DNA from: Bacteroidaceae bacterium
GTDB lineage: Bacteria > Bacteroidota > Bacteroidia > Bacteroidales > Bacteroidaceae
Assembly: GCA_017526905.1 (NCBI GenBank)
Contig: JAFXQT010000032.1
Span: forward strand, 1 to 39,167
Reading direction: 5' to 3'
DNA: 39,167 nucleotides
The notes beneath the pieces were generated by a model, which searched no databases, had not been told where the DNA came from, and saw only the letters and a list, made by a program, of their open reading frames with translations. A program made the position numbers and the translations under genes. This document shows, piece after piece, positions 8,384-16,430 of this stretch; the first letter of the stretch is position 1; every line of letters begins with the position of its first letter.

Positions 8384-10834
8384 ATGAAACGCACTATCAT
8401 CGTGGCGCTTGCAGCCCTGGTGCTGCTGCCCGTTCCTGCCGACGCAGGTCTGTTTAAGAAAAAAAAGAAGAAGGCTCCAGCTGCTACTGAAGCCCCCAAA
8501 CCTGCTCCGAAGAAGGAGAAACGTCCGGCACCCGTCGAGGGGCTGTTCAACGTTCAGCATTTCAAGGAGGACTGGTTCTTCCAGATTCCCGACTCGCTGC
8601 TGGGCAGGCCCTTCCTCTCGACTACCCGCTTCATCTCCACGCCCGTGAATTTGGGCGTTTACGGCGGTGAGCTGGTGGCAAGCCACGTGCTGTATTTTGA
8701 GAAGCAGGACGACAAAATCCTTCTACGCGGGTTGGCCTACGATGCCACGGCCGACTCTGATGACCAAATACACCGCGCGCTGGTGGCCTCGAGCGAAGAC
8801 CCCATCATTGCCAGTTTCAAGATTGACAAGGAAACCGACGACACACTGCACCGTCACCACTCGAGCATCCGTGTGACCGACTTCCTGCGTGCCGACAACG
8901 TGGTGACGGGCTTCCCCGATGCCTCCAAACAACGCTACAGCGTGGCAGGCTTGCGACCCGAACAGAGCTATATCGACCACGTGCACACCTACCCCATCAA
9001 CACTGAGGTGCAGACCGTGAAGACATACACCGCTCGGACGGGGCAAGGCACAACGGCCACGCCGTCGGGGGTGCAAACGGGATTGATGACATTCCGCCTG
9101 AACACCTCGTTTGTGTTGCTGCCCAAGGAGCCCATGCGTCCGCGATACTTCGACGAACGCGTAGGCTACTTCACCGAGAGCCACCGCGAGTTCAGCGACC
9201 GCCAGCAACAGGTACGCCGCCGCAGCATGGCCACCCGCTGGCGTCTGGAGCCCAAGAACGCCGAGGACATAGAACGCATGAAGCGCGGTGAGCTGGTGGA
9301 ACCCAAGAAGCCCATTGTGTACTACATCGACCCCGCTACGCCCAAGCAGTGGCGCAAGTATCTGATTATGGGCGTGAACGACTGGAACGTAGCCTTTGAA
9401 CAAGCCGGTTGGAAGAACGCCATCCGTGCTGAGGAGTGGCCTGAGAAGGCCGACTCGTTAGGCATGAGCCTTGAGGATGCACGCTTCTCGGTGATCCGCT
9501 ATCTGGCATCGCCCATCGCCAACGCCTATGGTCCTCATGTGAGCGACCCCCGTTCAGGCGAAATACTGGAGACCCACATCGGCTGGTATCACAACGTGAT
9601 GCAACTGATCCACGACTGGTACTTGATTCAGGCCGGCGCCATCGACCCCCGCACTCACACTATGCAGTTCGATGAGGAGCTGATGGGCCAGCTCATCCGT
9701 TTCGTGAGCAGTCATGAAGTGGGTCATACCCTGGGCCTGCGCCATAACATGGGCGCCAGTTCGGCTACGCCGGTGGACAGCCTTCGCAACAAGGCCTGGG
9801 TCGAGGCCAACGGCCATACCGCCAGCATCATGGACTACGCCCGCTTCAACTTCGTAGCCCAGCCTGAGGACAACATCAGTAGCGAAGGCATCTTCCCCCG
9901 CATCAACACCTATGACAAATGGGCCATTGAATGGGGCTACAAGTACTTCCCCGAAGTGACCGCCCCCATACTCTACACCAACGGGAAATATGTGAGCGAA
10001 GCTGATCAGGAGCGCCTGCTGCTGAACCAGATGACCATTGACCGCATGAGCAAGAGCCGCCGCTACTGGTTCGGTGGCGAGGGTTTTGACAATGACCCAC
10101 TGGCACAGACCGAGGACCTGGGCGATGACCAGATGCGCAGCACCGAGTACGGCATCAAGAACCTGAAACGCATCATCAACGACCTTCCCGCCTGGGTCCG
10201 TGAGGAAGGCGATCTGAATGAGAACCTCGCCCAGATGTACAGCAGCCTCATCGGTCAGGTGCGCCGTTACGTGGGCCACGTGGGCCGCAACATCGGTGGC
10301 ATGTACCACGAATACAAGAGTGTGGAGCAGACGGGCCCCGTGTATGTGCCTGAGGAGAAAGCACGTGTGCAGCGTGCCATGCGCTGGTTAGACACCCAGA
10401 TACTGACCGAACCCAAGTGGCTCATCGACGTGCCTTATATTCAGCGCCTCACGCGCGACCCGCAAAGTCAGATTCGTCCGCTGGCAGACCAAGCCGTGAC
10501 CGCCCTCTGCTCAGCCGGTACGCTGAGCAACATCGTGAGCTGCTCGTATGCCAGCAACGCTTACCAGCCCGCCGATTACGTTACCGACGTGGTCCGCATG
10601 CTGTTCCGCGACGGCAGTCAGAACCTCAGCCGCTGGCGCCGTTATGTGCAGTCGCAGGCCGTCAGCACCCTCATCAGCGCCTGGGGCAGCGGTGCAAACA
10701 CTGAGATGCACCCGTACGTGACTCAGGCTCTGCAACTCATCCAACAACGTGTGCGTCAGGCCGGTGGCGATGCAGCAACCCGCGCCCACTACAAGGAACT
10801 GGACATGCGCATCCGCCTCACTTTCGAGAAGTAA
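8384..10834 (+). CDS. Secreted zinc-dependent metalloprotease (DUF5117/DUF5118 type)
   Basis: An 816-residue protein with signal peptide MKRTIIVALAALVLLPVPADA, then a Lys/Pro/Ala-rich low-complexity stretch (about 23-55). A conserved N-terminal region follows, matching the DUF5118/DUF5117 layout known in Bacteroidota. The metzincin zinc site is complete: H444-E-V-G-H448-T-L-G-L-R-H454. A Met-turn candidate lies shortly after (ASIMDYARFNF near 484-494). The enzyme probably acts in the periplasm or outside the cell. Its substrates are unknown. It starts 41 bp after mscS; that gap contains TTGTAT-TCAT-ATACAA, a small hairpin. The antiporter gene begins 22 bp downstream, so the three are probably co-transcribed. 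I see no functional link beyond shared envelope location. Confidence 0.9.
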   Translation: MKRTIIVALAALVLLPVPADAGLFKKKKKKAPAATEAPKPAPKKEKRPAPVEGLFNVQHFKEDWFFQIPDSLLGRPFLSTTRFISTPVNLGVYGGELVASHVLYFEKQDDKILLRGLAYDATADSDDQIHRALVASSEDPIIASFKIDKETDDTLHRHHSSIRVTDFLRADNVVTGFPDASKQRYSVAGLRPEQSYIDHVHTYPINTEVQTVKTYTARTGQGTTATPSGVQTGLMTFRLNTSFVLLPKEPMRPRYFDERVGYFTESHREFSDRQQQVRRRSMATRWRLEPKNAEDIERMKRGELVEPKKPIVYYIDPATPKQWRKYLIMGVNDWNVAFEQAGWKNAIRAEEWPEKADSLGMSLEDARFSVIRYLASPIANAYGPHVSDPRSGEILETHIGWYHNVMQLIHDWYLIQAGAIDPRTHTMQFDEELMGQLIRFVSSHEVGHTLGLRHNMGASSATPVDSLRNKAWVEANGHTASIMDYARFNFVAQPEDNISSEGIFPRINTYDKWAIEWGYKYFPEVTAPILYTNGKYVSEADQERLLLNQMTIDRMSKSRRYWFGGEGFDNDPLAQTEDLGDDQMRSTEYGIKNLKRIINDLPAWVREEGDLNENLAQMYSSLIGQVRRYVGHVGRNIGGMYHEYKSVEQTGPVYVPEEKARVQRAMRWLDTQILTEPKWLIDVPYIQRLTRDPQSQIRPLADQAVTALCSAGTLSNIVSCSYASNAYQPADYVTDVVRMLFRDGSQNLSRWRRYVQSQAVSTLISAWGSGANTEMHPYVTQALQLIQQRVRQAGGDAATRAHYKELDMRIRLTFEK

Positions 10835-10856
10835 CGCCCTATCCACTACCCACTGC

Positions 10857-13115
10857 ATGGAACCGATGATTGCCGACTTGGCACTGATCCTGATTTGTGC
10901 CGGCGTGATGACGCTGTTGTTCAAGCGCCTGAAGCAGCCGCTGGTGCTTGGCTACATCGTGGCGGGCTTCCTGGCCTCGCCCAACATGCCCTATATGCCC
11001 AGCGTGACCGATATCGAGAACGTACACCTGTGGAGCGACATCGGCGTCATCTTCCTCCTGTTTGCCCTCGGCTTGGAGTTCTCGTTCAAGAAAATCATGA
11101 AGATGGGGGCAGCGCCCATCATCGCAGCCTGCTCCATCATCCTGTGCATGATGACGGTGGGGTTCTTCACGGGCCACGCCTTCGGCTGGAAGCAGATGGA
11201 CTGCATCTTCCTGGGCGGCATGTTGGCCATGTCCAGCACCACCATCATCTTCAAGGCGTTCGACGACATGGGGCTGCGCCAGCAGCGTTTCGCCAGCATG
11301 GTGCTGAGTGTGCTCATCATCGAGGACATCCTTGCCATCGTGCTCATGGTGATGCTGAGCACGCTTGCCGTGAGTCAGCAGTTTGAAGGCATACAGATGG
11401 CCATGAGCATCAGCAAGCTGGTGTTCTTCCTGGTGCTTTGGTTCGTGGTGGGCATCTATCTGATACCGCTTTTTCTGCGCAAGGCACGCCCGCTGCTGGG
11501 CGACGAGACCATGCTCATCGTTTCCCTGGGCCTGTGCTTTGGCATGGTCGTACTGGCCTCCACCGTGGGCTTCTCGCCCGCCTTCGGCGCTTTCATCATG
11601 GGCAGCATCCTGGCCGAAACGGTCGAAGCCGAGCGTATCGAGCACCTGGTATCGCCCGTGAAGGATCTGTTCGGCGCCATCTTCTTCGTGTCGGTGGGCA
11701 TGATGGTCGATGTGGCACTCATTGCCCAGTACATCGTGCCCATAGTGTGCATCGTGGCCGCCATCATGTTAGGCCAGACGGTGCTCTCCACCGGCAGTTT
11801 CCTGCTGGCGGGCCAGCCGCTGAAGACGGCCATGCAGTGCAGTTTCTCGCTCACGCAGATTGGCGAGTTCGCCTTCATCCTGGCCACGCTGGGCACCTCG
11901 CTTGGTGTCACGAGCGATTTCCTCTACCCTATCGTGGTGGCCGTGTCGGTATTCACCACTTTTACAACACCCTACATGATTCGCCTGGCCGTGCCCGCCT
12001 ACAACGTGCTCTACCGCCACCTGCCCACGAGGTCCAAGCTGCTGCTGGAACGCTATGCAAGCGGTGCGCCGAGCGTGGCCGGACAGGACAGCCACTGGCG
12101 CGACTACCTGCTGCAGGTGGGCCGTGTGGTGCTGATCTATGGCGTGCTGTGCATTGCCATCGTCACGCTGATGCTCAGCTTTGTTGAGCCGCTGCTGAAC
12201 CGCCTTCTGCCCTCCCCTTGGAACCACCTTACGGTGGCGCTGCTCACCATCGTCGTGCTGTCGCCCTTCCTGCGTGCGCTGATGCTGAAGCGCAACCACA
12301 GCGAGGCGTTCCAGGCGCTGTGGGACGACAACCGGTTCAACCGTGCGCCGCTGGTGGCCGTGCAACTGCTGCGCATCGCCTTCGGCGCCATCCTGGTGGG
12401 CTACGTGCTGGGGCATACTGTGCATTGGAGCGGCGCGCTGGGCATGCTGGTCGTTGCCGCTGCCATCTGCATCATCATAGCCAACCGCTCGCTGAAGAAA
12501 CAGGGGCAGCTGCTGGAACAGACCTTCACTGAGAACCTGAACCAACGCGAGCGGCAGGCTGCCGAGCGCTCCGGACGGCCGAAATATGCAGGCCGGCTGC
12601 TGGAACGGGACATGCACCTGTCCAACTTCGACGTGCCCATCGGTATTGCCTGGGCCGGCCAGACGTTGCAGACGCTGAACCTGGGTCACCGCTTCGGCGT
12701 GCATGTGGCATCGGTGCTGCGCGGTAACCAGCGCATCAACATCCCCTCGGCCCAGACCGTCATCCTGCCTGGCGACCGCCTGCAGGTGATTGGGTCTGAC
12801 CAGCAGCTGGACACCTTCCGCCAGGCGCTCAATGCCGAAGCACAGCGGGTGGCCGATGCCCCCTCACCTTCCGACAAGGACGAAATGAAACTGAAGTGCC
12901 TGGTGGTGGGCAATCAGGCGCCCATCGTGGGCCGAAGCATCAAGGACAGCGGCATCCGCGAACAATTCCACTGTCTCATCGTGGGCGTGGAAAGCGGACA
13001 GCAGGAGGAACTGCGCTCGCCATCGCCCAACCAGGTGCTGCAAGCGGCAGATGTGCTGTGGATTGTGGGCGAAGAGGCCGACCTCAAACGGCTGCAGCCC
13101 TACGTCTGCCAATGA
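10857..13115 (+). CDS. KefB-type monovalent cation:proton antiporter (CPA2) with RCK-C domains
   Basis: A 752-residue inner-membrane protein. The N-terminal part (about 1-385) is a Na+/H+ exchanger domain with roughly 12 helices and the family's GFSPAFGAFIMG stretch. Four extra hydrophobic helices follow at about 420-545. Two C-terminal TrkA-C (RCK-C) ligand-binding modules follow: around 590-660 (IGIAWAGQTL ... LPGDRLQVIGSDQQL) and 680-750 (VVGNQAPIVGRSIKDSGIRE ... ADVLWIVGEEADL). The nucleotide-binding RCK-N/TrkA-N domain of Kef is not seen between them. It probably exchanges K+ or Na+ for H+. I use the ATG at 10857, 22 bp after the metalloprotease stop; the longer frame would run inside that gene. 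The gene is convergent with the small His-rich membrane protein downstream. Confidence 0.9.
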   Translation: MEPMIADLALILICAGVMTLLFKRLKQPLVLGYIVAGFLASPNMPYMPSVTDIENVHLWSDIGVIFLLFALGLEFSFKKIMKMGAAPIIAACSIILCMMTVGFFTGHAFGWKQMDCIFLGGMLAMSSTTIIFKAFDDMGLRQQRFASMVLSVLIIEDILAIVLMVMLSTLAVSQQFEGIQMAMSISKLVFFLVLWFVVGIYLIPLFLRKARPLLGDETMLIVSLGLCFGMVVLASTVGFSPAFGAFIMGSILAETVEAERIEHLVSPVKDLFGAIFFVSVGMMVDVALIAQYIVPIVCIVAAIMLGQTVLSTGSFLLAGQPLKTAMQCSFSLTQIGEFAFILATLGTSLGVTSDFLYPIVVAVSVFTTFTTPYMIRLAVPAYNVLYRHLPTRSKLLLERYASGAPSVAGQDSHWRDYLLQVGRVVLIYGVLCIAIVTLMLSFVEPLLNRLLPSPWNHLTVALLTIVVLSPFLRALMLKRNHSEAFQALWDDNRFNRAPLVAVQLLRIAFGAILVGYVLGHTVHWSGALGMLVVAAAICIIIANRSLKKQGQLLEQTFTENLNQRERQAAERSGRPKYAGRLLERDMHLSNFDVPIGIAWAGQTLQTLNLGHRFGVHVASVLRGNQRINIPSAQTVILPGDRLQVIGSDQQLDTFRQALNAEAQRVADAPSPSDKDEMKLKCLVVGNQAPIVGRSIKDSGIREQFHCLIVGVESGQQEELRSPSPNQVLQAADVLWIVGEEADLKRLQPYVCQ

Positions 13116-13210
13116 CAAGCTGATGCTTTTAAACCCGAAGGATAGTCTGCAAGGGCACCGAGGCTTGTTCCCGGGCAGGCGGCAGCAGGTCTTTGCAGGC
13201 TGAACAATAT

Positions 13211-13298
13211 GTCCCCGTGCAAAAAACGAAACGTCCCCGGAGACAAAATGAATTGTCTCCGCAGACAAAGCACTATGCGGCCGCGGACAAAACGGGAT
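13211..13298. repeat. Tandem array, four 22-bp units
   Basis: Four gap-free 22-bp units start at 13211, 13233, 13255 and 13277. They share a GTCCCCG/GTCTCCG-type head and a GACAAA core (GGAGACAAA, GCAGACAAA, CGGACAAAA). The array fills most of the space between the converging antiporter and His-rich membrane protein genes. No spacers separate units, so this is not a CRISPR array. Confidence 0.75.
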
Positions 13299-13303
13299 GC
13301 CCC

Positions 13304-13591
13304 TTAGGAGTCGGCCTCCTTCTGCTTCTTACGCACGAAGAAATAGATGAAGATGCCGGCCAACACCGACAGCACCAGCGACACAAAGACGAGGGCTAAA
13401 ATCAGCGGGCTCATGAAATTGATGTTATTGACACCGCAATACATCAGCAACAACAGCAAACACACGAAAAAGAAACCGGAACCTAACTTCCAAGCCTGTC
13501 CCAGCGCTTCCTTACGCCTACGGCGCGAATGCGAGGAACGGTGGTGGTGATGATGTTTGTGCGAATGTGTTGTTGAATCAGCTTGAGCCAT
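13304..13591 (-). CDS. Small His-rich two-helix membrane protein, unknown function
   Basis: A 95-residue protein I do not recognise. The N-terminus (residues 9-27) is strongly basic and His-rich (HSHKHHHHHRSSHSRRRRKE). Two hydrophobic helices follow at about 37-54 (SGFFFVCLLLLLMYCG) and 61-86 (PLILALVFVSLVLSVLAGIFIYFF), ending in a charged tail. Both termini are probably cytoplasmic. The His cluster could bind metal, but that is only a guess. The gene lies 49 bp downstream of tRNA-Ser on the same strand, and no clear promoter of its own was found, so it may be read from the tRNA promoter if termination between them is incomplete. Confidence 0.75.
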   Translation of the reverse strand: MAQADSTTHSHKHHHHHRSSHSRRRRKEALGQAWKLGSGFFFVCLLLLLMYCGVNNINFMSPLILALVFVSLVLSVLAGIFIYFFVRKKQKEADS

Positions 13592-13605
13592 TTTGCCTAT
13601 TGTCT

Positions 13606-13627
13606 ATAAACAAAGAACGGGGTTCTT
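13606..13627 (-). terminator. Weak hairpin after tRNA-Ser
   Basis: On the minus strand AAGAAC-CCC-GTTCTT followed by TTGTTTAT. The stem is 6 bp and the T-run is interrupted, so it is at best a leaky terminator between the tRNA and the small membrane protein gene. Confidence 0.35.
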
Positions 13628-13640
13628 CCCCCCTGCGAAG

Positions 13641-13728
13641 CGGAGAGTGAGGGATTCAAACCCCCGGAACGGACGAGCCGTTCACCGGATTTCGAGTCCG
13701 GCCCAATCGGTCACTCTGGCAACTCTCC
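13641..13728 (-). tRNA. tRNA-Ser, anticodon CGA
   Basis: The 88-nt minus-strand sequence folds as a class II tRNA. The 7-bp acceptor stem is GGAGAGT (13722-13728) with ACTCTCC (13642-13648), discriminator G at 13641. The anticodon stem CCGGA/TCCGG encloses loop CTCGAAA, giving anticodon CGA (codon TCG). A long variable arm follows (GAACGGCTCGTCCGTTC) and a T-loop GTTTGAATC. The CCA end is not encoded. The leftward promoter at 13741-13772 fits exactly. Confidence 0.95.
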
Positions 13729-13740
13729 TTAATTGCGGCG

Positions 13741-13772
13741 CAAAGATAAGGCAAATTCGCGAACCCGCCAAA
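13741..13772 (-). promoter_or_regulatory. Promoter of tRNA-Ser
   Basis: Minus-strand TTTG (13769-13772), 20-bp spacer, TATCTTTG (13741-13748). This is a full consensus match placing the start just upstream of the tRNA. Confidence 0.85.
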
Positions 13773-13821
13773 TTTCCCGGCTCTTTTTTCTGAAACAGAC
13801 CGTTCCGAATGCTGTTGGCAC

Positions 13822-13848
13822 CACGAATTACACGGATTGCACGAATCA
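13822..13848. repeat. Three 9-bp direct repeats (CACGAATTA type)
   Basis: CACGAATTA, CACGGATTG and CACGAATCA follow each other without gaps. The reverse strand reads as the ATTCGTG-type motif that I have seen in intergenic DNA of many bacteria. No gene is seen between 13773 and 14150. Confidence 0.5.
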
Positions 13849-13885
13849 GATTCGGATTGTACGACGAATGATGCACGCCGACAAG

Positions 13886-13939
13886 TGATGCCGTAGGCAT
13901 CAGACAATGGTTCTTCGAAGTGTCGAAGCGACCATTGTC
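13886..13939. repeat. Two adjacent strong hairpins
   Basis: TGATGCC-GTA-GGCATCA (13886-13902) is directly followed by a longer hairpin. Its outer arms are GACAATGGT (13903-13911) and ACCATTGTC (13931-13939); its inner arms are CTTCGA (13913-13918) and TCGAAG (13923-13928) around AGTG. Neither is followed by a T-run. They could be a REP-like element or part of a structured RNA. Confidence 0.55.
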
Positions 13940-14060
13940 AAGTCCCTCTTGGGCCTTTTTCTCACAGGATGTTAGCATCACTTGCGAAACCAGAGACGAA
14001 TTACTTCTGGATTCCATGGGCTTCTCTTGATTCGACCATAGCACACCTGACGGATGGCAT

Positions 14061-14099
14061 AAAAGAGGCGGGCTGCAGAGACTCACGTCCCCACAGCCC
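14061..14099 (-). terminator. Probable terminator of the 30-residue peptide transcript
   Basis: On the minus strand GGGCTG (14094-14099) pairs with CAGCCC (14070-14075), with an inner GGGAC/GTCTC stem. CCTCTTTTA follows. It lies about 50 bp after the stop of the small ORF at 14151. Confidence 0.45.
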
Positions 14100-14150
14100 G
14101 TAGTATTAAACATAGTAAATAATGAACTTTTTTTTGTTGCGTCCTGACGC

Positions 14151-14243
14151 TTAGTCGAGACGGTGGCTGAATACGGATGCGTTACTAACGATGACTGCCA
14201 AAGCCACGATGGCAAATGCGATAGTGTTTGTTGCGTTAATCAT
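14151..14243 (-). CDS. Small hydrophobic peptide, 30 residues
   Basis: ATG at 14243 opens a 30-codon frame: MINATNTIAFAIVALAVIVS then NASVFSHRLD. Residues 5-22 form one uninterrupted hydrophobic helix, long enough to span a membrane. The purine-rich AAAGGAAAAAG just upstream is a plausible ribosome site. A TACCTTTG promoter lies about 180 bp upstream and a hairpin terminator about 50 bp downstream, so it has a complete transcription unit of its own. I do not recognise the family. It could be a small membrane protein, a type I toxin-like peptide or a leader peptide. Confidence 0.55.
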   Translation of the reverse strand: MINATNTIAFAIVALAVIVSNASVFSHRLD

Positions 14244-14429
14244 AATCTTTTTCCTTTCTTTCGTTTGTGTGAGGGCGTCGCCCCCACTGATTAATAATGT
14301 TATCCTTTCTCTTGTGTTTGTTTACCGGTGCCTCGCCAGGCACCTACATCTTTGTTATCCTTTGTTATCCCGATCAATCCTTTTACCCTTTAACAGACCG
14401 GTTTCCTTCTGTTTTGCGCTGCAAAGGTA
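14244..14429 (-). promoter_or_regulatory. Promoter and structured leader of the small peptide
   Basis: Minus-strand TACCTTTG (14422-14429) is a good -7 element, though the -33 element is weak. The roughly 170-nt leader holds the perfect hairpin GGTGCCT-CGCC-AGGCACC (14327-14344). It also holds AAAGGATAACA (14298-14308 and 14353-14363) and a related third copy just upstream. Confidence 0.5.
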
Positions 14430-14569
14430 CGGACTTTCTCTACATTTTGGTCTAAATACATGCCGAAAAGCATAAAAACGCCCCTTTTCGTTAATCTGCA
14501 TCAAGAAAGAGTGTCATCCGAACACTTCTTGACTTATATCGGGTCACAAGCACACTTCCGCGTGCTGAA

Positions 14570-14659
14570 ATGCGACCTTTTGCATTGACAATCAAGGATA
14601 TACATAAAGGGCGCAAAGCAGACAAGGCACAGGTGCTGGCTGCAGTTACTAAGAAATGA
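14570..14659 (+). CDS. Short ORF, 29 residues, possibly a gene remnant
   Basis: ATG at 14570 gives MRPFALTIKDIHKGRKADKA and nine more residues before TGA. The frame stays open upstream to 14495 without another ATG. The peptide looks like the C-terminal end of a soluble protein and not a designed short peptide. No clear ribosome site or promoter is seen. It may be a decayed fragment. The rest of 14430-14719 holds nothing I can name. Confidence 0.25.
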   Translation: MRPFALTIKDIHKGRKADKAQVLAAVTKK

Positions 14660-14719
14660 AGCCCCACCGTGTATTGCTACGCGGCAGGGCTATAGATGTT
14701 GGGCGTTGACTTGTTCAAG

Positions 14720-16012
14720 TCATTTTCCTGGAAGCCTGAACGAAATGGGCAGGTTGAAAACAGAGCGGACAGGCTTGCCGCCTACCTTGCCTGGTTCCCA
14801 TTTGGGCATCAGCTGCACGACGCGCAGGGCTTCTTCGGACAGAAGGTCGTTGGGCGAACGCTTGACTTCAGCTTGTGTGATAGTACCGTCCTTCTCCACG
14901 ACGAATTGGACAAAGACGCGGCCTTGAACCTTATTCTTGACAGCCTCTTCGGGGTACTTGAGGTTCTTAGCCAGCCATTGATAGCAAGCTTCGTCGCCGC
15001 CAGGGAATTGAGCATTCTTATCTACGATGTAGTGAATCTTGTCTTTGTCGTCGTACACCGGAGTGGTGTCTTTATAACCAAGCGACACCGTTGCTTCCTC
15101 GACGGTAAGGAGAGGAACAGTCTCGGTCTTCTGTTTGGCAAAGGCCACAACGGCCATAGCCATCAGTATTGGCAAGATGACTCCTTTGGTCATCAGCCAG
15201 CGGTTGGAATTCTTTTTGTGCATCATTGTGATTCGCTTTTTGAGTGAATGGTGACTCAGGTTGTTGCCAATGGTCTGCAGCCTACCAGCTACGGCCTTCG
15301 TCACGAGTAACAGTTGATATGTCTTTGCATCAATGCCAAGTTGCAGTACAGCGCTGTCGGCTTCGTATTCGTGCACAGCCTTGAGGTCGAGCCCTAAGAG
15401 ATAGACGAAGGGATTGAACCACTGAACAATGGTCACGAGTTGCAGAATCATGAGGTCCCACGAGTGACCTAAGTGGATGTGAGCCTGCTCGTGTGCAAGA
15501 ATGGGTTCACGCAGACGCTCGTAGTCCGCAGCGCTGATAATGATATAATGGAAGAAGCTATAGGGCGCGAAGTCGCCACCGCGAATGATGACGGTGTTGC
15601 CTTGCTCATCCTTAGTGCGCAAGCCGCCTTTGACTTCATGCCAGAAGCGCAAGAGCTGAACGGCGAAGACCAAGAAAGAGGCGAGCACACCAATGAAGTA
15701 AACTGCCTTCACCACAGACATCCACGTTAATGCAGGAACAGGATGTTCTGACGCCGGCGAACCCTCACCGGCTATAGTAGCAGTGCCCTCGCCGATGGTG
15801 ATGGTAGCAGGAGAGTCTGCCGCTAATAGAGAGTTGAGAAATGCGGGCATATTCAAACTCAACTGTACAGCGGGCAAGACTAACGAAGCCACCAGCACGC
15901 TGAGCAGAGCCAGCCTGTTGAAACGATGAAACGTCTCGCGGCTCAGCAGCAAGGCAAAGCTTCCGTAAAGAAGCGCCAGCAGTATTGTGGATTTCAGCAG
16001 GTAGGTCAACAT
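14720..16012 (-). CDS. BlaR1-type M56 metallopeptidase with TonB-like C-terminal domain
   Basis: A 430-residue inner-membrane protein. Hydrophobic helices lie at about 5-25, 35-52 and 100-120. The zinc-protease motif HEQAH is at residues 174-178 in a conserved LAHEQAHIHLGHSWD context, and a fourth helix is near 272-290. The periplasmic C-terminus (about 350-430) is a TonB-C-like module (GRVFVQFVVEKDGTI ... PVRSVFNLPISF). There is no penicillin-binding sensor domain, so beta-lactam sensing is not implied. It lies 13 bp downstream of a BlaI-type repressor gene. In the family the membrane protease inactivates the repressor after a signal. The TonB-like end suggests an envelope cue or contact with an outer-membrane receptor, which is inference. 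Confidence 0.9.
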   Translation of the reverse strand: MLTYLLKSTILLALLYGSFALLLSRETFHRFNRLALLSVLVASLVLPAVQLSLNMPAFLNSLLAADSPATITIGEGTATIAGEGSPASEHPVPALTWMSVVKAVYFIGVLASFLVFAVQLLRFWHEVKGGLRTKDEQGNTVIIRGGDFAPYSFFHYIIISAADYERLREPILAHEQAHIHLGHSWDLMILQLVTIVQWFNPFVYLLGLDLKAVHEYEADSAVLQLGIDAKTYQLLLVTKAVAGRLQTIGNNLSHHSLKKRITMMHKKNSNRWLMTKGVILPILMAMAVVAFAKQKTETVPLLTVEEATVSLGYKDTTPVYDDKDKIHYIVDKNAQFPGGDEACYQWLAKNLKYPEEAVKNKVQGRVFVQFVVEKDGTITQAEVKRSPNDLLSEEALRVVQLMPKWEPGKVGGKPVRSVFNLPISFRLPGK

Positions 16013-16025
16013 GACGATGTAAGTT

Positions 16026-16409
16026 TTACGATTTGTTTATCATCTCCATGATTTCGTGCAGATCCTCGTCGGAGAGGTCTTCGCTCTGGATGAGGTAGGA
16101 GAAGAGACGCTTGGTGGAACTGCCGAAGAGCGAATCTTTCACATCGTTGAGTACATGCGTGATATATTTCTCACGCGAGAGCATGGGCGAATAGTAGAAA
16201 GTGCGTCCTGTACCCTCCTTGCGCCGATGTTCCACATAACCCTTGGCCTCCAGAATCTTCAGGAAGGTAGCCACTGTGGTATAGGCAGGCTGCGGTTCAG
16301 CATATCGCTCCACGATTTCATTCACCGTGAGAGCCTGCGGCGCATCCCAGAGTACGTTCATGACATCCATCTCGGCACGTGTGAGCGGTTTCATTGCCTT
16401 CTTTTCCAT
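16026..16409 (-). CDS. BlaI/MecI/CopY family repressor
   Basis: A 127-residue regulator with an N-terminal winged helix (LTRAEMDVMNVLWD ... LTVNEIVERYAEPQPAYTTVATFLKILEAKGYVEH) described by its landmarks: recognition-helix region near residues 42-58 and wing RRKEGTGRTFYY near 64-76. The C-terminal dimerisation helices follow. Family members bind dyads at their own promoter and are cut by a partner M56 protease, which is encoded next. The promoter at 16431-16462 makes the longer frame from 16448 impossible. ATG at 16409 (MEKKAMKPL) or 16394 (MKPLTRAEM) remain; the second has GGAAAAGAAGG very close upstream. Confidence 0.9.
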   Translation of the reverse strand: MEKKAMKPLTRAEMDVMNVLWDAPQALTVNEIVERYAEPQPAYTTVATFLKILEAKGYVEHRRKEGTGRTFYYSPMLSREKYITHVLNDVKDSLFGSSTKRLFSYLIQSEDLSDEDLHEIMEMINKS

Positions 16410-16430
16410 CGTTTCAGAGTTTTGACAATG

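Noticed and set aside
8440-8540. Lys/Pro-rich stretch of the metalloprotease as a palindromic-element insert
   Set aside because: The DNA lacks C-run/G-run arms; it looks like an ordinary low-complexity linker after the signal peptide.
11709-11722. TGGCAC...TTGC inside the antiporter gene as a sigma-54 promoter
   Set aside because: The spacer is 3 bp instead of 5 and it lies within a coding region without dyads.
13682-14215. 177-residue minus-strand frame covering the gap right of tRNA-Ser
   Set aside because: It runs through the tRNA gene, its promoter and several hairpins, and its composition is not protein-like.
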